From positions 125,948,065 to 126,012,064 of the forward strand of contig NC_079149.1 of NCBI RefSeq assembly GCF_945859685.1: DNA of 64,000 nt, written 5' to 3'. The notes under the pieces were generated by a model. That model was not told where the DNA came from. It worked only from the letters and a program-made list of their open reading frames with translations, and did not search any database. Position 1 is the stretch's first letter. Every line of letters starts with the position of its first letter. A program made the position numbers and the translations under genes. This document shows positions 46,622 to 58,646 of this stretch, in pieces. The DNA comes from Eupeodes corollae (Eukaryota > Arthropoda > Insecta > Diptera > Syrphidae).

Positions 46622-48150
46622 TTGGTTGTCGGGGTGACTTCCTGGCCACGTAAAAACCTCATAGTTGAGAAGCACCAACAAGCCCTGGATACGGACGGAT
46701 TTACTGTTGATAACCTACGCAAATGAATTAAGGACAACGAACTTCGTACATCCCCATTAGAATGTTAGGTCCCTTAAGAGGCCACGTGCGGCCGAAGAAT
46801 TAGCGAAGGCCCTAGACTGCTATAAAGCAGACATCACCGCCATCCAGGAAATACGATGGGATGGGCGGGGCAAAAAGAGGATGAAAAACTGCGATTATTT
46901 GGATGCGACTTTGTCATTGGCGCCCGACTAAGACAACAAGTCTTGAGCTATAGGTGCATCAACGAACGCCTCATCCATCCGCATCAAGGCTAAATTAAAC
47001 ATTAGCCTTATATGCGCGCACCCCCCCACGTTCTTCGTTCTTCCAGCTCTTAGACAAAACATATGAGCAATGTCGTAGCTACGATATTAAAATTGTTCTG
47101 GGCGGTTTTAGTGCCAAGCTAGAAAGGGAAGACATATTTGTTGAAATAATCGGGAAGAACAGCCTGCACGACAACACTTCCGACAACGGATTCAGGCTCA
47201 TAGATTTTGCTGCGGGTTGAAACGTCATGGTAGCCAGTACGCGTTTTCCACACCTCAACATCCACAAAGGAACTTGGACTACTCCAGATCAATCTACCGT
47301 CAACCAGATTGATGTCATATTACGATTGATGCCACACACGCTTCCAGCATCATGAATGTCGACATCGACTCCGACCACTACCTCGTTGTAGCCAAGGTAG
47401 CTCCTCTTCGGGTTTCCAGAGTCCAGACCCCAAGGCAAAACAGGGAGATGCTGGGAGAAGGTACAACGTCGAACGGCTACAATCGCAAAAGATCGCCAAA
47501 TCCTTTTCCGACCGAGTTACAAGTAACCTCTCTCGAAGTTCTCTGCCGCCAACACAATGTATCGAAAACCAGTGGCAACATTGCCAAGATGCAATCAGGG
47601 AAGCCACCTCTGATGTACTGGGCCTCAAGCACCCACCAACAAGGAACCCCTGGTTTGTATGCAGCCAAACAACAGGCACGCTAAGCAGCGCTGCATAAAT
47701 GGACGAAAGCTGCTCATGGGCTCTATGAGCAGAAGAGGCGAGAGGAACATCAACTTCTCAGAAGGAAAAAGAGAGGGCATGAGCAGCGTGCGGTCGAAGA
47801 TGTTGAGACGCTTAAAAGCAGGAATGCAGTTCGATTGTTTTATGAACAGGTGAAACGAATTCCCAGGTACATAAACCTAGAACCAAAGGCGAAAGTGGAA
47901 ACATCATAGTGGACCCGCAGCCAATGCTGAGGATATGGAAGGACCACTTCTGCAGACTGTATGACGGCGACGACGAACCGAAAACCGAGCTCTTTAAAGC
48001 AGCTGGAGATAAGTTGGTTAGGAGCATGCAACAACTTACCTGTAAAATATGGTCGGAAGAAAGCATGCCCGATGAATGGAACCTCGCCCGATGCTGAAAA
48101 AAGGAGACCCTCAAAGCCCTTCTAAGGGACAACCAAAGAAGATTGCTGCC
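46622..48150 (+). pseudogene. RTE-like LINE, 3'-truncated copy B
   Basis: Plus-strand relative of the element at 10,736-13,446, covering its 5' part. It encodes the AP endonuclease in broken frames (ITAIQEIRWDG, HLNIHKGTWTTPDQ, DSDHYLVVAKVAP) and the segment before the RT (MLRIWKDHFCRLYDGDDEP, CKIWSEESMPDEWNLA). The palm with YADD is missing. Frameshifts and stops are frequent. Confidence 0.85.
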
Positions 48151-48591
48151 TGAGAACTTTAAAAAACTCTTGGAAGTCCAATTCTACTATCAATAAATGT
48201 ATTTTTGTTTATTTGCACCGTATTTTTTTATAAATGCCTTTTCTTTGCCTTTTTTTAATTTAATGGTCAACAAAATCCTAACCCTAAAAACGAGAATATC
48301 TACAAGAAAAAGGGTGGATAACACGCCTCCTAAGTAACTAACTTCAGATTTTAAATATTTGTCTTTGCACACGCATCAATCTTTTGCATTATTATACAAA
48401 AATCAAGTGTTAACCCACGAGTGCACAATTTGTGTGCCTAGATTTGTGATAGCCATATTTTTACAGAAAAATTGTGTTTTATTATTTTTATTTGTTTTGG
48501 ATTAAATCTATTTATACAGAATAATATACTCCTGTGAATAAATACATTGATCAACTTAAATCCTATATTTTATACCTATTGAAAAACACAC
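48151..48591. other. FIG4 3' flank
   Basis: AT-rich. The complement of AATAAA at about 48,478-48,483 is a plausible FIG4 poly(A) signal. Confidence 0.45.
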
Positions 48592-51270
48592 CTACATCAT
48601 CTTAATGTAAGTATAAAGTGCAGCACAATCCTCAAACTTGGGAACTGGGTTAAATTTTCTCGGTATCCTACAATACTCTTCGTAAATTTTCATACTCTTC
48701 TCATCGACTGTCGGCGGCTTGACACTCTCATACGAATCTGTTCCGTAATCACTCAAAGGTTGCAAATCAATGCATCGCATCATCTTTCCAGCATCTTGTT
48801 CGCGACTCGATACCGACGGATAGAGTTGTGGTGATGATAGTTTTCCAATTTGAACGTATTTCTTATACAGGGCCGTGCTCGATTTATTGGGATTCGAAAT
48901 TGTACATCCATACACAATTTCCATTGATGGGAGCAATGATTCCAGAGTCAATGGACCCTGCTCTTCATCTTCGATTTGATTTGAGATATTTTCACCACCA
49001 GCATAGGATTCTTCATCGGAACTGGAATTACCCTCGTCTGAGGATGAACTCGAATCGTTGCTGGTCGACGAGCTTTGACCAGTTAGAGAAGGATTCTGAC
49101 GACTGGCACGTTCTTCGTGGCGTTGGAAGGGACTAAAATTTATCCGAAATGTGGGCAAGTAACGAATTGACATTTGACTTATTTCATATGCAATGTGCTC
49201 TCCAAAGTCAGTCAATTTGAAGGACATGTGATAATTTGAGTAGGAGTCGATCATTTCCAAGTCTTTTGAGTGGACCCTAAAGAGCTCTTTGACGATTTTG
49301 TTTTTATCCGAACACGGCCATGGGAGACAAGAACGGACTTTGGGACGAATCCAGTCGGTCAAGAGGGTTGTCTCGTTGTGCGGACTTTGGGGCTTGTAAG
49401 TGTTGTGCATGTAATAATCCGACTGGAGCTCCCAAATCGGTTGATTTTCTAAGGAAAAAAAAGTTATAAGGATTTATTTTTGAGTCGAGAGATTTTACTC
49501 ACGTTTAGAATGTGTCCTACTGGGAACGTAGTAACCAAGGAACAAATTAATACTGTGCTGCTTCTCGGTATCACTGAAGGTGTTGCTGTAGTAACGACTC
49601 AACGTCTGCATGATATCATTTCCCTGTGAAGCCCAAACTGCCGTTTTTCGATACGTTTTGATTCTGTGCACGAGCTGAGAGCCTCCATACTGCAAGGCTA
49701 AAGTATCTCCATGATCCTCGTATAGATTCTCCAACATGGTCACACAATCTGAATCGAATTCCAAGCGTGGTGGTTTGATGAAACCCAACTTGGCCAGTTG
49801 GTGCGCCAGCGCACACTTCCCGATTGCAAACTGCGCCGTATTTGTCCGATCCAAGCAATCCACACAATTTACCCTAACAATCCCGGTTTGAAAGTTCTTT
49901 TCGTTGCTGTCTTTGAAGAACATTCCCGTTTGTTGGACGACTTTCTCAGAAATATCTGCCAACATCTCCATGACGTTGCCACCGCCTCGACTCTTCCGAG
50001 CCATGTCGAAGTGAATGTCTTGAATGCGAAAGTGCGGAGGCAAAAACTGATTAAGATACTTGACGCTATTTTTGATCTCCTGGGTAAGGATACTCTCATG
50101 CTTGCGCCGTTCGCCTTTCTTTACCAGATTCAGGACAATGAGAGGAGATCCATAATGAAATAGGAGACGATCAAAATGACGCGACGGAGTCTGGGCAAAG
50201 GGATCAGAGATGTCTAGGGAAATCGGAGGTCTGGCGACCATTTTACTGATATCCTGAGACCAATGTGAAGGAACTGACCCACGCATCTGTGTGAAGCTAC
50301 ACATTCGATGACCATCGGTGACAATCTGCTCAGTCTCGACTTCATTGGCAACATCCCCCTTAAAATTTGAACCTCGCTTCAAGAACCGTGTTCCAGCGAA
50401 TCGAGTGCTGCGGCGAGCCAAAAGACACACATTAACGTGTCTCCCGAAGATACTTATGCACGATTGACTGACAAACCCGTGAACCACTTCCAGAAGCCAA
50501 TCTTTGGTAATATGTTGCATTTTCGTGAGAAGAAAAGCATTCCAAACAAAACGATTCCGTGGGCTGCTTCTAAAAGCATAGTCCACTCTTTCGTTCTCTT
50601 CCTCGACATTGTTGGTGAGAGTATCCCAATCGGGAAGTGGATCATCTTTATTGATATCGACACCTGGGCCAACATAACGAGGAGCTGACATATTATATTG
50701 AAGAGTTCTGGTTAGATCATAGCTGTAGCTGAAGTAGAAATTACTTCGCAGGTCTATGCTTTGGAACATCTTAATGTAGCGTTGTTCATTTGGGTGTGCC
50801 AAACGATGCGATGACTCATTCACTCGGACCATCACAGTGTCTTTGATGGTGTAGATTAAGTGCATTCCAATGAAAGCACATCCCTTTCTTTTAGTAACCA
50901 AAATCAAGTAATACCCCTCGAGAAATCGAACAAACCCAAGAACCCCATAGGCACTTACCACCTTGGGATTGCCCAAGGAACTCACGAAACGACGAATCTC
51001 GGCTGCATTTTTTTCATTGGGGTCTTCGAAAATATCAATGTCATCTTGTTTAGTTCGGTCAATTGTTAGCAGACGGAACCTTGTTTCTCGAATGTTGCTT
51101 CCAACTAGATAAAGTTTCTTTAAAAAGAAAAATAGACGGACTTCCGATTATTTTCTAAGAACTTAAAACTTTGGTTTTTGTCTACTTACTGTTTTTGTTT
51201 CATAGAGGATTACTTTCTGGATGGAACTTATCAAGGGATGGAATACTATATTCGGATTATTGTTGTTCAT
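48592..51270 (-). CDS. FIG4: FIG4 SAC-domain phosphoinositide 5-phosphatase
   Basis: The SAC-family lipid phosphatase that, with PIKfyve and VAC14, controls PI(3,5)P2 on endosomes and lysosomes. Exons: 51,270-51,190 (27 codons, phase 0), 51,117-49,503 (phase 1) and 49,448-48,592, joined by GT-AG introns of 72 and 54 bases, giving 850 aa, close to known FIG4 lengths (about 850-910). The start MNNNNPNIVFHPLISS is the only ATG fitting the FIG4 N-terminus. The SAC N-terminal part includes AYGVLGFVRFLEGYYLILVT. The catalytic CX5R motif is C445-VDCLD-R451 within NCVDCLDRTN. The C-terminal exon has a Ser/Asp-rich low-complexity stretch and ends in a short conserved tail. It is divergent from the SNX29-like gene. 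No frame damage. Confidence 0.96.
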
Positions 51271-53624
51271 TTTTAAATAATAATAATAATTCTATTATTA
51301 TAATTTTATTAGAAAAAACAACAAACAAAGTTTTCAATTTGTGATTTGTTTTTCCTTATCAGTGAAACAGCAAACAGCTGATTGGTCTGATTTGACAATT
51401 GCCAAGGCCGACACTTCAAACTTCTGTATAGTACTATATTAACACAGGGGTGCCCATTGAAGAATTTAAAGTACATTTTTCATGTAAAATATTGTGTTCG
51501 CAACTGTAAAAAAAATAATTCAAATTGTTTAAAAAATCCAATGAGTATGATGCGGAAAAAATCAAATGTAAGTTTTTACATCCACAAAGAACGGTGTGAG
51601 CTTTTGGAATCTTCAGATAAATAATTTGGTTGTTTTTTTTTCATTTGATCTCACTCATTAATACTGAATTTATTTCACTTCTATTTCTTACCAATATCCA
51701 AAGGTGGGATAAAACGTCAAATTGGGTCAAAACTAAACAATTTCAATGTGAGCGAACTTCAAGCAAGATCAAATTCATCCAAAAATGACATTCTGTACAT
51801 TTAATTGAGCACTATTTTGTATATGAGCTTATCACTAAACTTTCACACAAATCTGAGTCTGTTTTACATTATAGCTAAGCTAAAATGACTGAGTAAATCC
51901 AGCCAAGCTAGCTTCACTTTTTTCTTTCGTGATTTGCACTAAAAAATGTAAATGGATTCCAAAGACAGTTTGCTATTCTACTTCAGTCAGGCACACAAAA
52001 ATAATATTGTAATATTGTCAGAAAATTTCAAATGATAGTGCGATGCTTATCGTCAGAAGGCTCTAATTATAATCTGCTCATAGATTTGCAATCTTGTAAA
52101 ACTATAGGCATCAATTTTTTTATTATAGGATCATTTGTATCATGTTTACAAGCATTAACCTACTAGGCATGGACTGTTGAAAATTTTTGAAGTAAAGTAA
52201 CGACAGGTGGTGTTTGAAAATTAAGTGTAGTTTTTTTCGTACAACCTACAAGAGGCCAACCAAAGCTAAAGAGATGAAATAAGCAGCGCTCACATTTGAC
52301 ACATGTCAAACTCAGGTATGATTTAAAATATCACAACGTTATTTAAATGTTTGCACTTTACGATAATGGATAGCAAAACAATTTAAAAATGCGTTTAAAT
52401 TAATTAAAACTTACAATAATTTGTAAAGTTGTGAATTAAAGTGGATTTACATGTATCTGCATCTGCGTTATTCAAGAAAGTAGAGGGAGACAGATATATT
52501 GTTTAATAGTGTTAAACCTTTTTTGATTCCTATAAAATACTATAACTCTTAACAGTACAGTGTTCGCACGAGCTTTCACGATACCTTTAATATATTAATT
52601 TTAAAATAGGAAAATATTTTCGGAATACTACAAAACTCTGCTTTAAAAGAAAAAAGATGGGTACAAATTATTTTTTTCTTTGTCCTAAAATGAGAGTTAA
52701 ATCGTGCTTTAAATTTGTAATGTAATATAAATGCATCAAGATTAGAAAAAATAGCTCACAAATGTAAGAAAAATATTGCAATCAGTTGCATAACCCTGAC
52801 AATCAAAATTAATTTAAAAAAAGTCTATCGAAAAGTAAAAAATAAATCGTAGTAATGGAATTTAAAAATAAAGAAGACATTTAAAGCTTTTGTTACACTT
52901 ATTGTTGCATTGTGATGCAGACGGGTGCTATAACACAGATGAAAATGTTTGTCTTTACTATAATCTGGACTTTTCCATTTCTCCTCTTTCCTACAGTGGG
53001 GAAGTCAACTTCGTCTACATTTTGGCCTTGTCTCTCTATCTATCTACATAATAATTTTAAATCAAAAGAAATTAAAAACATATACTAGATAAATAAACCA
53101 TACATTTATCAAAGTTCGTATACACATTATCAATCGTACTTATTTGTAAAAAATTCCGTAAAAGTGAAGTCTAAATGTATTCAGACTTAGTTAGAAGGTG
53201 AATGTAAAACGTTCTTTCGGAAAATCATCCACGTTTACAAAATTAGGTGCCAATTGTGTTTAGGAAGTATTCCGCAATCTGAAAACCAAATGTACGCTTT
53301 GCATTGTGTTCTTACCATAATTGAAATTCTTCTTTGTCATTTTTTTCATGACACATCTGCCAAAAGTCAGCTGATGACATATTTTTGTATTTATTTTTTA
53401 TTCTCTGGTGATATTTTTCGTTTCCACCCAAAATAAACAAATTAAAATTCAAAATAAACAAATTACCTCCCAACTGTTTACTTTTAAAGTTCACAGAGTA
53501 TTCTAAAAAACACTTTACACTATATAAGTTATAAATAAGTTGTTAATTTAACAAAAGACAAGAAAAAGCGTGCCAATTTTTGTTTGTATCATTTTCAAAA
53601 AATGAGATTTATCATTCAAAAACA
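51271..53624. promoter_or_regulatory. shared upstream region of FIG4 and SNX29-like genes
   Basis: 2,354 AT-rich bases between divergent start codons, with no transposon recognised. Notable: CAGCTGATTGG near 51,375, TTTGACACATGTCAAA near 52,287 (inverted TTTGACA arms), and CAGCTGATGACA near 53,369. Transcription starts were not located. Confidence 0.45.
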
Positions 53625-55156
53625 ATGCCCGAAATAAATCGAAAAATAAAACGCGATCAAATTCTAAATAAATTGATAAAAACTGCAAAACAATGTCAGG
53701 AACAATTTGGCGGGCGCAAAGAATTAGCCACCGAAAAAGATGACGCAACTGCGCGTTTGTTAAACTCCCTCGAAGACGCCTTCTTTTTTGGCCTTAAAAC
53801 TCAAACAACATCACTTCCAATAGCTATCTTTCAAAATGTCCATGAAATCGTATCGGGTGGCAGTGGTACATCGACAAATGATTGTTTATTTTGGGATTTC
53901 TGCCAGAAACATTTGACATACCACGAACAGCAGAGATTCGATGGTTTGAAGAATGTTTCGACCAAGTTAGGCAAAGTAAAGGCATTAATTAGGGCTTCGT
54001 TGAATGAGAATTCATTTGGGAGGTATATTTTGACTTGGCTTGATGATCCAAGCCTCGTGGATATCTATGAGCCTTGGGCGTTTATGGTTGATCCAGAGGC
54101 AGCGAATTTATTGCCATCAATTGCTGATGGTTTGAATACGATTTTATTTGCTCTCACCGTCGATACACAGGAAGTTGATCTACAAGTGGGCTATGGATTG
54201 GCTAGGAAGCCAGAGCCTATTATCTATGCCCCATCGCCGATTGGTTCACTGAAGAAGACCACCGCTATCGAGAGGCCGATTGCAACTATCGAACCAGCAG
54301 ACGATGTCGTCGTCAAGGAGATTCTAGCAAATAGAGGGAGGAAGGAGTCCTGTAAAGGAAACGAGGAAGCAGTGGCTCGAGTATCAGAAAGTGCTTCTCA
54401 AGAAGAAACGATCGATTACGAGCCTGAGCGCCTGGACGAGATTCTCCATGAGATGCTAACGAAAAAGTTCGATCATGAACTTATACCACAGACACCTCAG
54501 GTTGATATAGATGGGGACCTAGAAGCTGACACCAAAAGTGAAACCTCTTCACAGTGCAGCAAGTCCTCATCTGCCGTATCAACGGCAAACGTTATCCGTC
54601 AGCGAAGCACCGCGGAGCTGGAAGAGAAACTCCGCGACATGACAGAACGCTGCTCTGTCCTTGAAACACAAGTTGCGCAATTGAGTTTGGAGAACAGACA
54701 GCTGCGCCGCCTCACACACAATGCTGTCACCGAAACAACGGCCAATTTCTTAATCACTATTCCTCAGGTAAGTTTTAAATTGGCATCAAAAGTTAAAGAA
54801 CTTAAATGAACTGTTGTTGTTTTCAGGCCAAACTAATTACGACGCGCAGTCGTAACTATTACTCATACGAAGTCCACCTGACGATGCGTGACCGCCTCGA
54901 GCATTGGATGGTTATGCGGAGATACAGAGAATTCTATAAGCTGCACAAACAATTGAAGAAAGCCCATCCAGGAATATCAACACTTGAATTCCCGCCAAAG
55001 AAACACTTTGGAAATATGAATCGAGTTTTCGTGGAGGAGCGGCGCCAGCAGCTTCAGATTTACTTGATCAGTGTAATGGAGTTTCTGCCTCAAGTGGAGG
55101 CATGTCGCAACAAAGAGGACTTGCAGAGAACTTTCCCCTTTTTCCAGGAGCGATAG
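53625..55156 (+). CDS. SNX29: sorting nexin 29-like protein (RUN and PX domains)
   Basis: Likely a membrane-trafficking adaptor: RUN domains bind small GTPase or kinesin partners, PX domains bind phosphoinositides. Two exons, 53,625-54,767 and 54,827-55,156 (phase 0; donor CAGGTAAG, acceptor TTTTCAG), give 490 aa. The first good ATG is CAATGCCCGAAATAAAT; upstream in-frame codons lack an ATG. RUN domain about residues 25-190 (DDATARLLNSLEDAFFFGLK; FWDFCQKHL; SFGRYILTWL). Then an acidic linker, a coiled coil (about 329-363, ELEEKLRDMTERCSVLETQV) and a C-terminal PX domain (382-490) with MVMRRYREFYKLHKQL, the phosphoinositide-binding RRYREF pattern. It is shorter than mammalian SNX29, but the domain order agrees. 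Poly(A) signal AATAAA at 55,250. Confidence 0.9.
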
Positions 55157-55209
55157 GGCAAGTCAAGTTTTAGGGTAACGGTAATGTACAAACTTAGACA
55201 ACAAGAATA

Positions 55210-55215
55210 TTTATT
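55210..55215 (-). terminator. possible poly(A) signal of the TIPIN-like gene
   Basis: TTTATT on the plus strand (AATAAA on minus), 65 bases past the TIPIN-like stop and inside the SNX29-like 3' UTR. If used, the two mRNAs overlap at their 3' ends. Confidence 0.45.
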
Positions 55216-55249
55216 GAGAGTATGAATTTTTGACATTTGTACAAAGATT

Positions 55250-55255
55250 AATAAA
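55250..55255 (+). terminator. poly(A) signal of the SNX29-like gene
   Basis: AATAAA 94 bases after the stop codon. It lies downstream of the stop of the opposing TIPIN-like gene (stop at 55,280), so the two 3' ends meet here. Confidence 0.65.
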
Positions 55256-55279
55256 ATTTATAAAAAAAAAACCTTAAAT

Positions 55280-56146
55280 CTAGAAGCTTTCCTGAGCCTT
55301 TTTGGTCTTTAATCTTTCCATGGCGAGTCTTCGATTCTCTGCAATTCTCGCCAACTGTTCCGATGAAAGTTTTGGCTTTTCTGATCGCTCTGGCGTTGGT
55401 TCGATTTCGGAAATCGATGTCTGGCTTTGTGGCAGTGGTTGTGCTAGATCACTTTCGTCCAAATTAAAGACTCCCGAGTATGGTGTGGACATTACGTTGG
55501 CTCCTCTGCCGAATGCTGGAGTTGTCAACGAACTACCCGACATGGAACTCTGTGGACGGCTGGGTGTCTTGGGAGCCAGTTTCGATATGGCGATCTGCTC
55601 ACCCAGTAAAGCATCGAACTCATCGAATGGCTCATCCTCCGGTGCCTCTTCGTCTTCATTCTCAGCTTGATTCTCATGAACTATCTGTGGTTGTATCATA
55701 CCAAGTCGGTATTTGCTCATATGCACCTGGAGAGGTTTCTTCTTGCTCAGGCGTTCAATTGTCGCAACTACATCGTCAAACTTGTAACTGGGATACATTC
55801 GATGTGCCCAATGTTGCAATCGTCGCATAACTTCATTCAGATCTTTGCGTTCCTGACCCTTGCCATGGAATTTCATGTCTTTGAAGTAGTCCTCGATTGT
55901 GTGAATGCCCCGAGGTCCTTGAAGGGTGTCAACTGTTAGTCTGGGTCTGGGATTTCGTACAGATCGTTGTTTCTTGTGTTCAAGCTTAATTGGTTCGCCA
56001 CTTTGACCACTTTCGCCACCCATAATGTCATCGTTATCGCCACCTTCCCCATCGGCTCTCTCCTGCTCATCGTCACTGGGAAGTCGATTTTCGTCAACGT
56101 TTGCATTGAAGAGATCTTCAACCCCATCCTCACCGAAAAGAGACAT
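55280..56146 (-). CDS. Tipin: TIPIN/Csm3/Swi3 replication fork protection protein
   Basis: The partner of Timeless/Tof1 in the fork protection complex, which travels with the replisome in the nucleus, stabilises stalled forks and helps checkpoint signalling. A single exon of 288 aa, close to human TIPIN (about 300). The start is the first ATG (MSLFGEDGVEDLF). Residues 1-60 are acidic and disordered. The Swi3 domain spans about 66-147: RPRLTVDTLQGPRGIHTIED, then YFKDMKFHGKGQERKDLNEV, RLQHWAHRMYP and FDDVVATIERL, the conserved core of the family. The tail is acidic, then Ser/Pro-rich, ending with the basic helix RLAMERLKTKKAQ. It converges with the SNX29-like gene, with 123 bases between stop codons, and diverges from MSL1. 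No damage seen. Confidence 0.93.
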   Translation of the reverse strand: MSLFGEDGVEDLFNANVDENRLPSDDEQERADGEGGDNDDIMGGESGQSGEPIKLEHKKQRSVRNPRPRLTVDTLQGPRGIHTIEDYFKDMKFHGKGQERKDLNEVMRRLQHWAHRMYPSYKFDDVVATIERLSKKKPLQVHMSKYRLGMIQPQIVHENQAENEDEEAPEDEPFDEFDALLGEQIAISKLAPKTPSRPQSSMSGSSLTTPAFGRGANVMSTPYSGVFNLDESDLAQPLPQSQTSISEIEPTPERSEKPKLSSEQLARIAENRRLAMERLKTKKAQESF

Positions 56147-56758
56147 TTTCTATATTTTTAAATTTTAATTGGTTTTGAGTTTTTAAACAACAAACTTGGT
56201 CAATTTAAATTTATTTTAGCAGTAAACAAAAGCGCGGGTCAAATACAGGGCTGGCACATAAATCAAAATGTCATTCAAGAGAATTGTGAGCAAAATAACA
56301 GGGGTGTTATAGAGAAAAGTAGTTTCAGAAAACGGAAGAAAAAGAGATTGAGTTATAAATTTAAAAATATACGGGAATCGCAAATGAATTCAATTGGGAG
56401 TATTTCTTTTTTGAATTTATTCAGATAATGCGTTCTTATGCTTAGATATATTTTTTGAAAAGAAATCATATTGGACTTTTTATTCACCCTGTACAATATC
56501 TATTAACATGATTTTGTGAGTATGATTATTCCATAATGAAATCATGGCTTAATATTTATTCCGGGGTGTAGAGATTTTAAATTACTGTTTTTTTAGTAAT
56601 GAGTCAATTGCGCAGGCATATTTCAATATTTAATCAATAAGTAGGTAATTAAGGTAAATTCACAGTTTATATATTTAAACTAATTTTTACCACAAGAATG
56701 AACTTTAAATGACAAATGTCATTTCTTAGCCGAGTTTCAAGGAAGACGATAAGCCGAT

Positions 56759-56947
56759 TTATGCCTGAAGTGCTTTGGTGCCATTTACGATGCCCATCCT
56801 GCTTAAAGCACCCGCAGACTCCGGATCGGGCTTCGTTAATTTCAAGAGTTTCTTCAGCATTGTTCTTCTGGCTGTTGAGGACGCTAATGGAAAATTTGTA
56901 TATATTGACGTAAACAACAACAATATAAGAAATTTAATAGATTTCAC
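56759..56947 (-). CDS. possible small secreted peptide exon, uncertain
   Basis: I do not recognise this. The minus-strand frame encodes about 60 residues: a hydrophobic segment (KFLILLLFTSIYTNFPLASS) like a signal peptide, a basic part (RRTMLKKLLKLTKPDPES) and a stop after KALQA. There is no ATG at its beginning: the frame opens with GTG, and upstream sequence has a GTAAGT-like site but no clear first coding exon. It could be the second exon of a small gene, a decayed gene, or chance. The Met inside the basic part would give only a fragment. Confidence 0.25.
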   Translation of the reverse strand: MKSIKFLILLLFTSIYTNFPLASSTARRTMLKKLLKLTKPDPESAGALSRMGIVNGTKALQA

Positions 56948-58020
56948 TTTTCTTTAATTAATTTTACTTACTTAATATAAAAAATATGTACGTATGGCCG
57001 CACTCAACGACAATTTAAACAAAATGAAATTTGAATGTCAAAAAGACTGTGGAAAATGGTCGCTCACCGCTACATACAACACAATTGTCAAATTTAATGA
57101 CAGGATTTTGATCCGCTCGAAAAATACAAACTGCGATGACTGGATCATGGACTGGATGTTGGATTGTTGGTTTATATTTTATTATCTGATGACAGGCCGA
57201 TAGTCCTGTCATCGGAAATACTCAATGGAGACACCAAGCAGGAAATCGGCATTTTTACACCCTACACTAATACCATATTTTTAAATTGTTTTTGAAAGTT
57301 CTATATGCAAGGTTTTTTTTGGAGCGAAAAAAACTTATCCAACGTTAAATAGAGCCAAAATAAGTAAAACAAGTTTTGAGATTCAAAAAGTTCATAAGAT
57401 AATCACAGTTGACGAAATGTTATATTAATTTCTGTCCATAATTGAAATTAAAAAGTAATTAATATGACATTAAAATATACCACTGTTTCTAATGATTTTA
57501 GGTGTTTAAATTAATTTGTTTCATATATATATAGAAAAGGATTGAATGCAATGTCTACGAAAAGCAATAATAGTTATAGTTTTACATCCCTACAAATTTT
57601 CCTTCTACAGCTGCAATACGATGTTTATATTCATACCAATGTTCTAACAAATTCATAAGAATAACAATTTGTTGTCATATAAGAAACAGCTGATGTGATA
57701 ATGACAACTTATTGGAATACATTTACATATTTAAGTACTTTTTTTGGTATAAGCTCTCCGTAACTATAATTTATAGGAAAATATTGCATAAGCACGATTT
57801 ATGTAACATTGCAGAGAGCCTTCATATACGTTTATGCACTGCATAACTGTGCAATTATATAAGTCTGTCAGTATATAACTGGAAAATTATTCTTAAAATA
57901 ATTATATATACTCTCAGCTTATAGTAAAATCATTTAGTGCAGTGTCAGCCTAACTTTATGCCACCCCTGAAATCAGCTTGTCCAACATTGAGATAACAAA
58001 AAACTTCTTTTTGTGTCACC

Positions 58021-58173
58021 ATGGTGAAATTTCCATGCCATCGTTTTGCCAAACAACAAGAAAGAGAAAAAACGCCGAGTCCAACTAATGTCGCCTGTGC
58101 CTGTGCTGTCGGTGTGTCCAAAAAAGCAAAAAATGAACCCAACAAACGCGAGTTGTTTATAATCGAAAATTAA
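58021..58173 (+). CDS. 50-codon open frame upstream of MSL1, possible uORF
   Basis: The ATG lies in TCACCATGG, a strong initiation context and part of the palindrome TCACCATGGTGA. The 50-aa product (MVKFPCHRFAKQQEREKTPS...) is basic and Lys/Glu-rich with no recognised domain. The stop is 473 bases before the MSL1 start. If MSL1 transcripts begin upstream of 58,020, this is an upstream ORF; otherwise it may be chance. Confidence 0.25.
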   Translation: MVKFPCHRFAKQQEREKTPSPTNVACACAVGVSKKAKNEPNKRELFIIEN

Positions 58174-58646
58174 ACTATTTCCGCCCTAAATTAAAAACAA
58201 AAAATATCAGTAAAATATTCTCCGTGTTATTTAATAAATTTTAAAATAATAAAACTCACCAAAAACAACAGACAACTGCATTTGTTTGCGATTGTAAACA
58301 AAAGACATTTTCATCACATGAAAAATAAGTTAATAATTTAGAAATTTTTGCATCACAAAAAACTCTCCCGGGTGGAATTTCACCACACCAATCTACGCAT
58401 TTTGTTGTGAATTGTCAAAAACCGGTGGTGGCGGTGCACAATTCCCCACACGCTCTTGACAGCTTCAAAGCTACCAAAAACCAAATAAGCAAAGCAATAG
58501 CAATAAAATGTCATCAAATTTCTAAACGAACGGACGGAGGCAAATTCTATTGTGCGTGTTTTTGTTATTTATTTATTTTTGTACGTTGATAAGAAACGTA
58601 TCCAAACGTATTTCCTGTTTAGAAATATCCTCAAATAGCCGTCGCT

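Larger units (their letters stand above)
56147..58646. promoter_or_regulatory. shared upstream region of TIPIN-like and MSL1 genes
   Basis: 2.5 kb between divergent starts; it must hold both promoters. Contains a doubtful minus-strand peptide frame (56,759-56,947) and a short plus-strand frame (58,021-58,173). Bases 58,250-58,646 probably include the MSL1 5' leader. No transposon recognised. Confidence 0.45.

Noticed and set aside
56994..57203. 69-codon plus-strand frame beginning MAALNDNLNK
   Set aside because: No domain, no poly(A) or splice context, and the C-terminal half is Trp/Phe-rich in a way typical of chance translation. Not strong enough to list as a gene.
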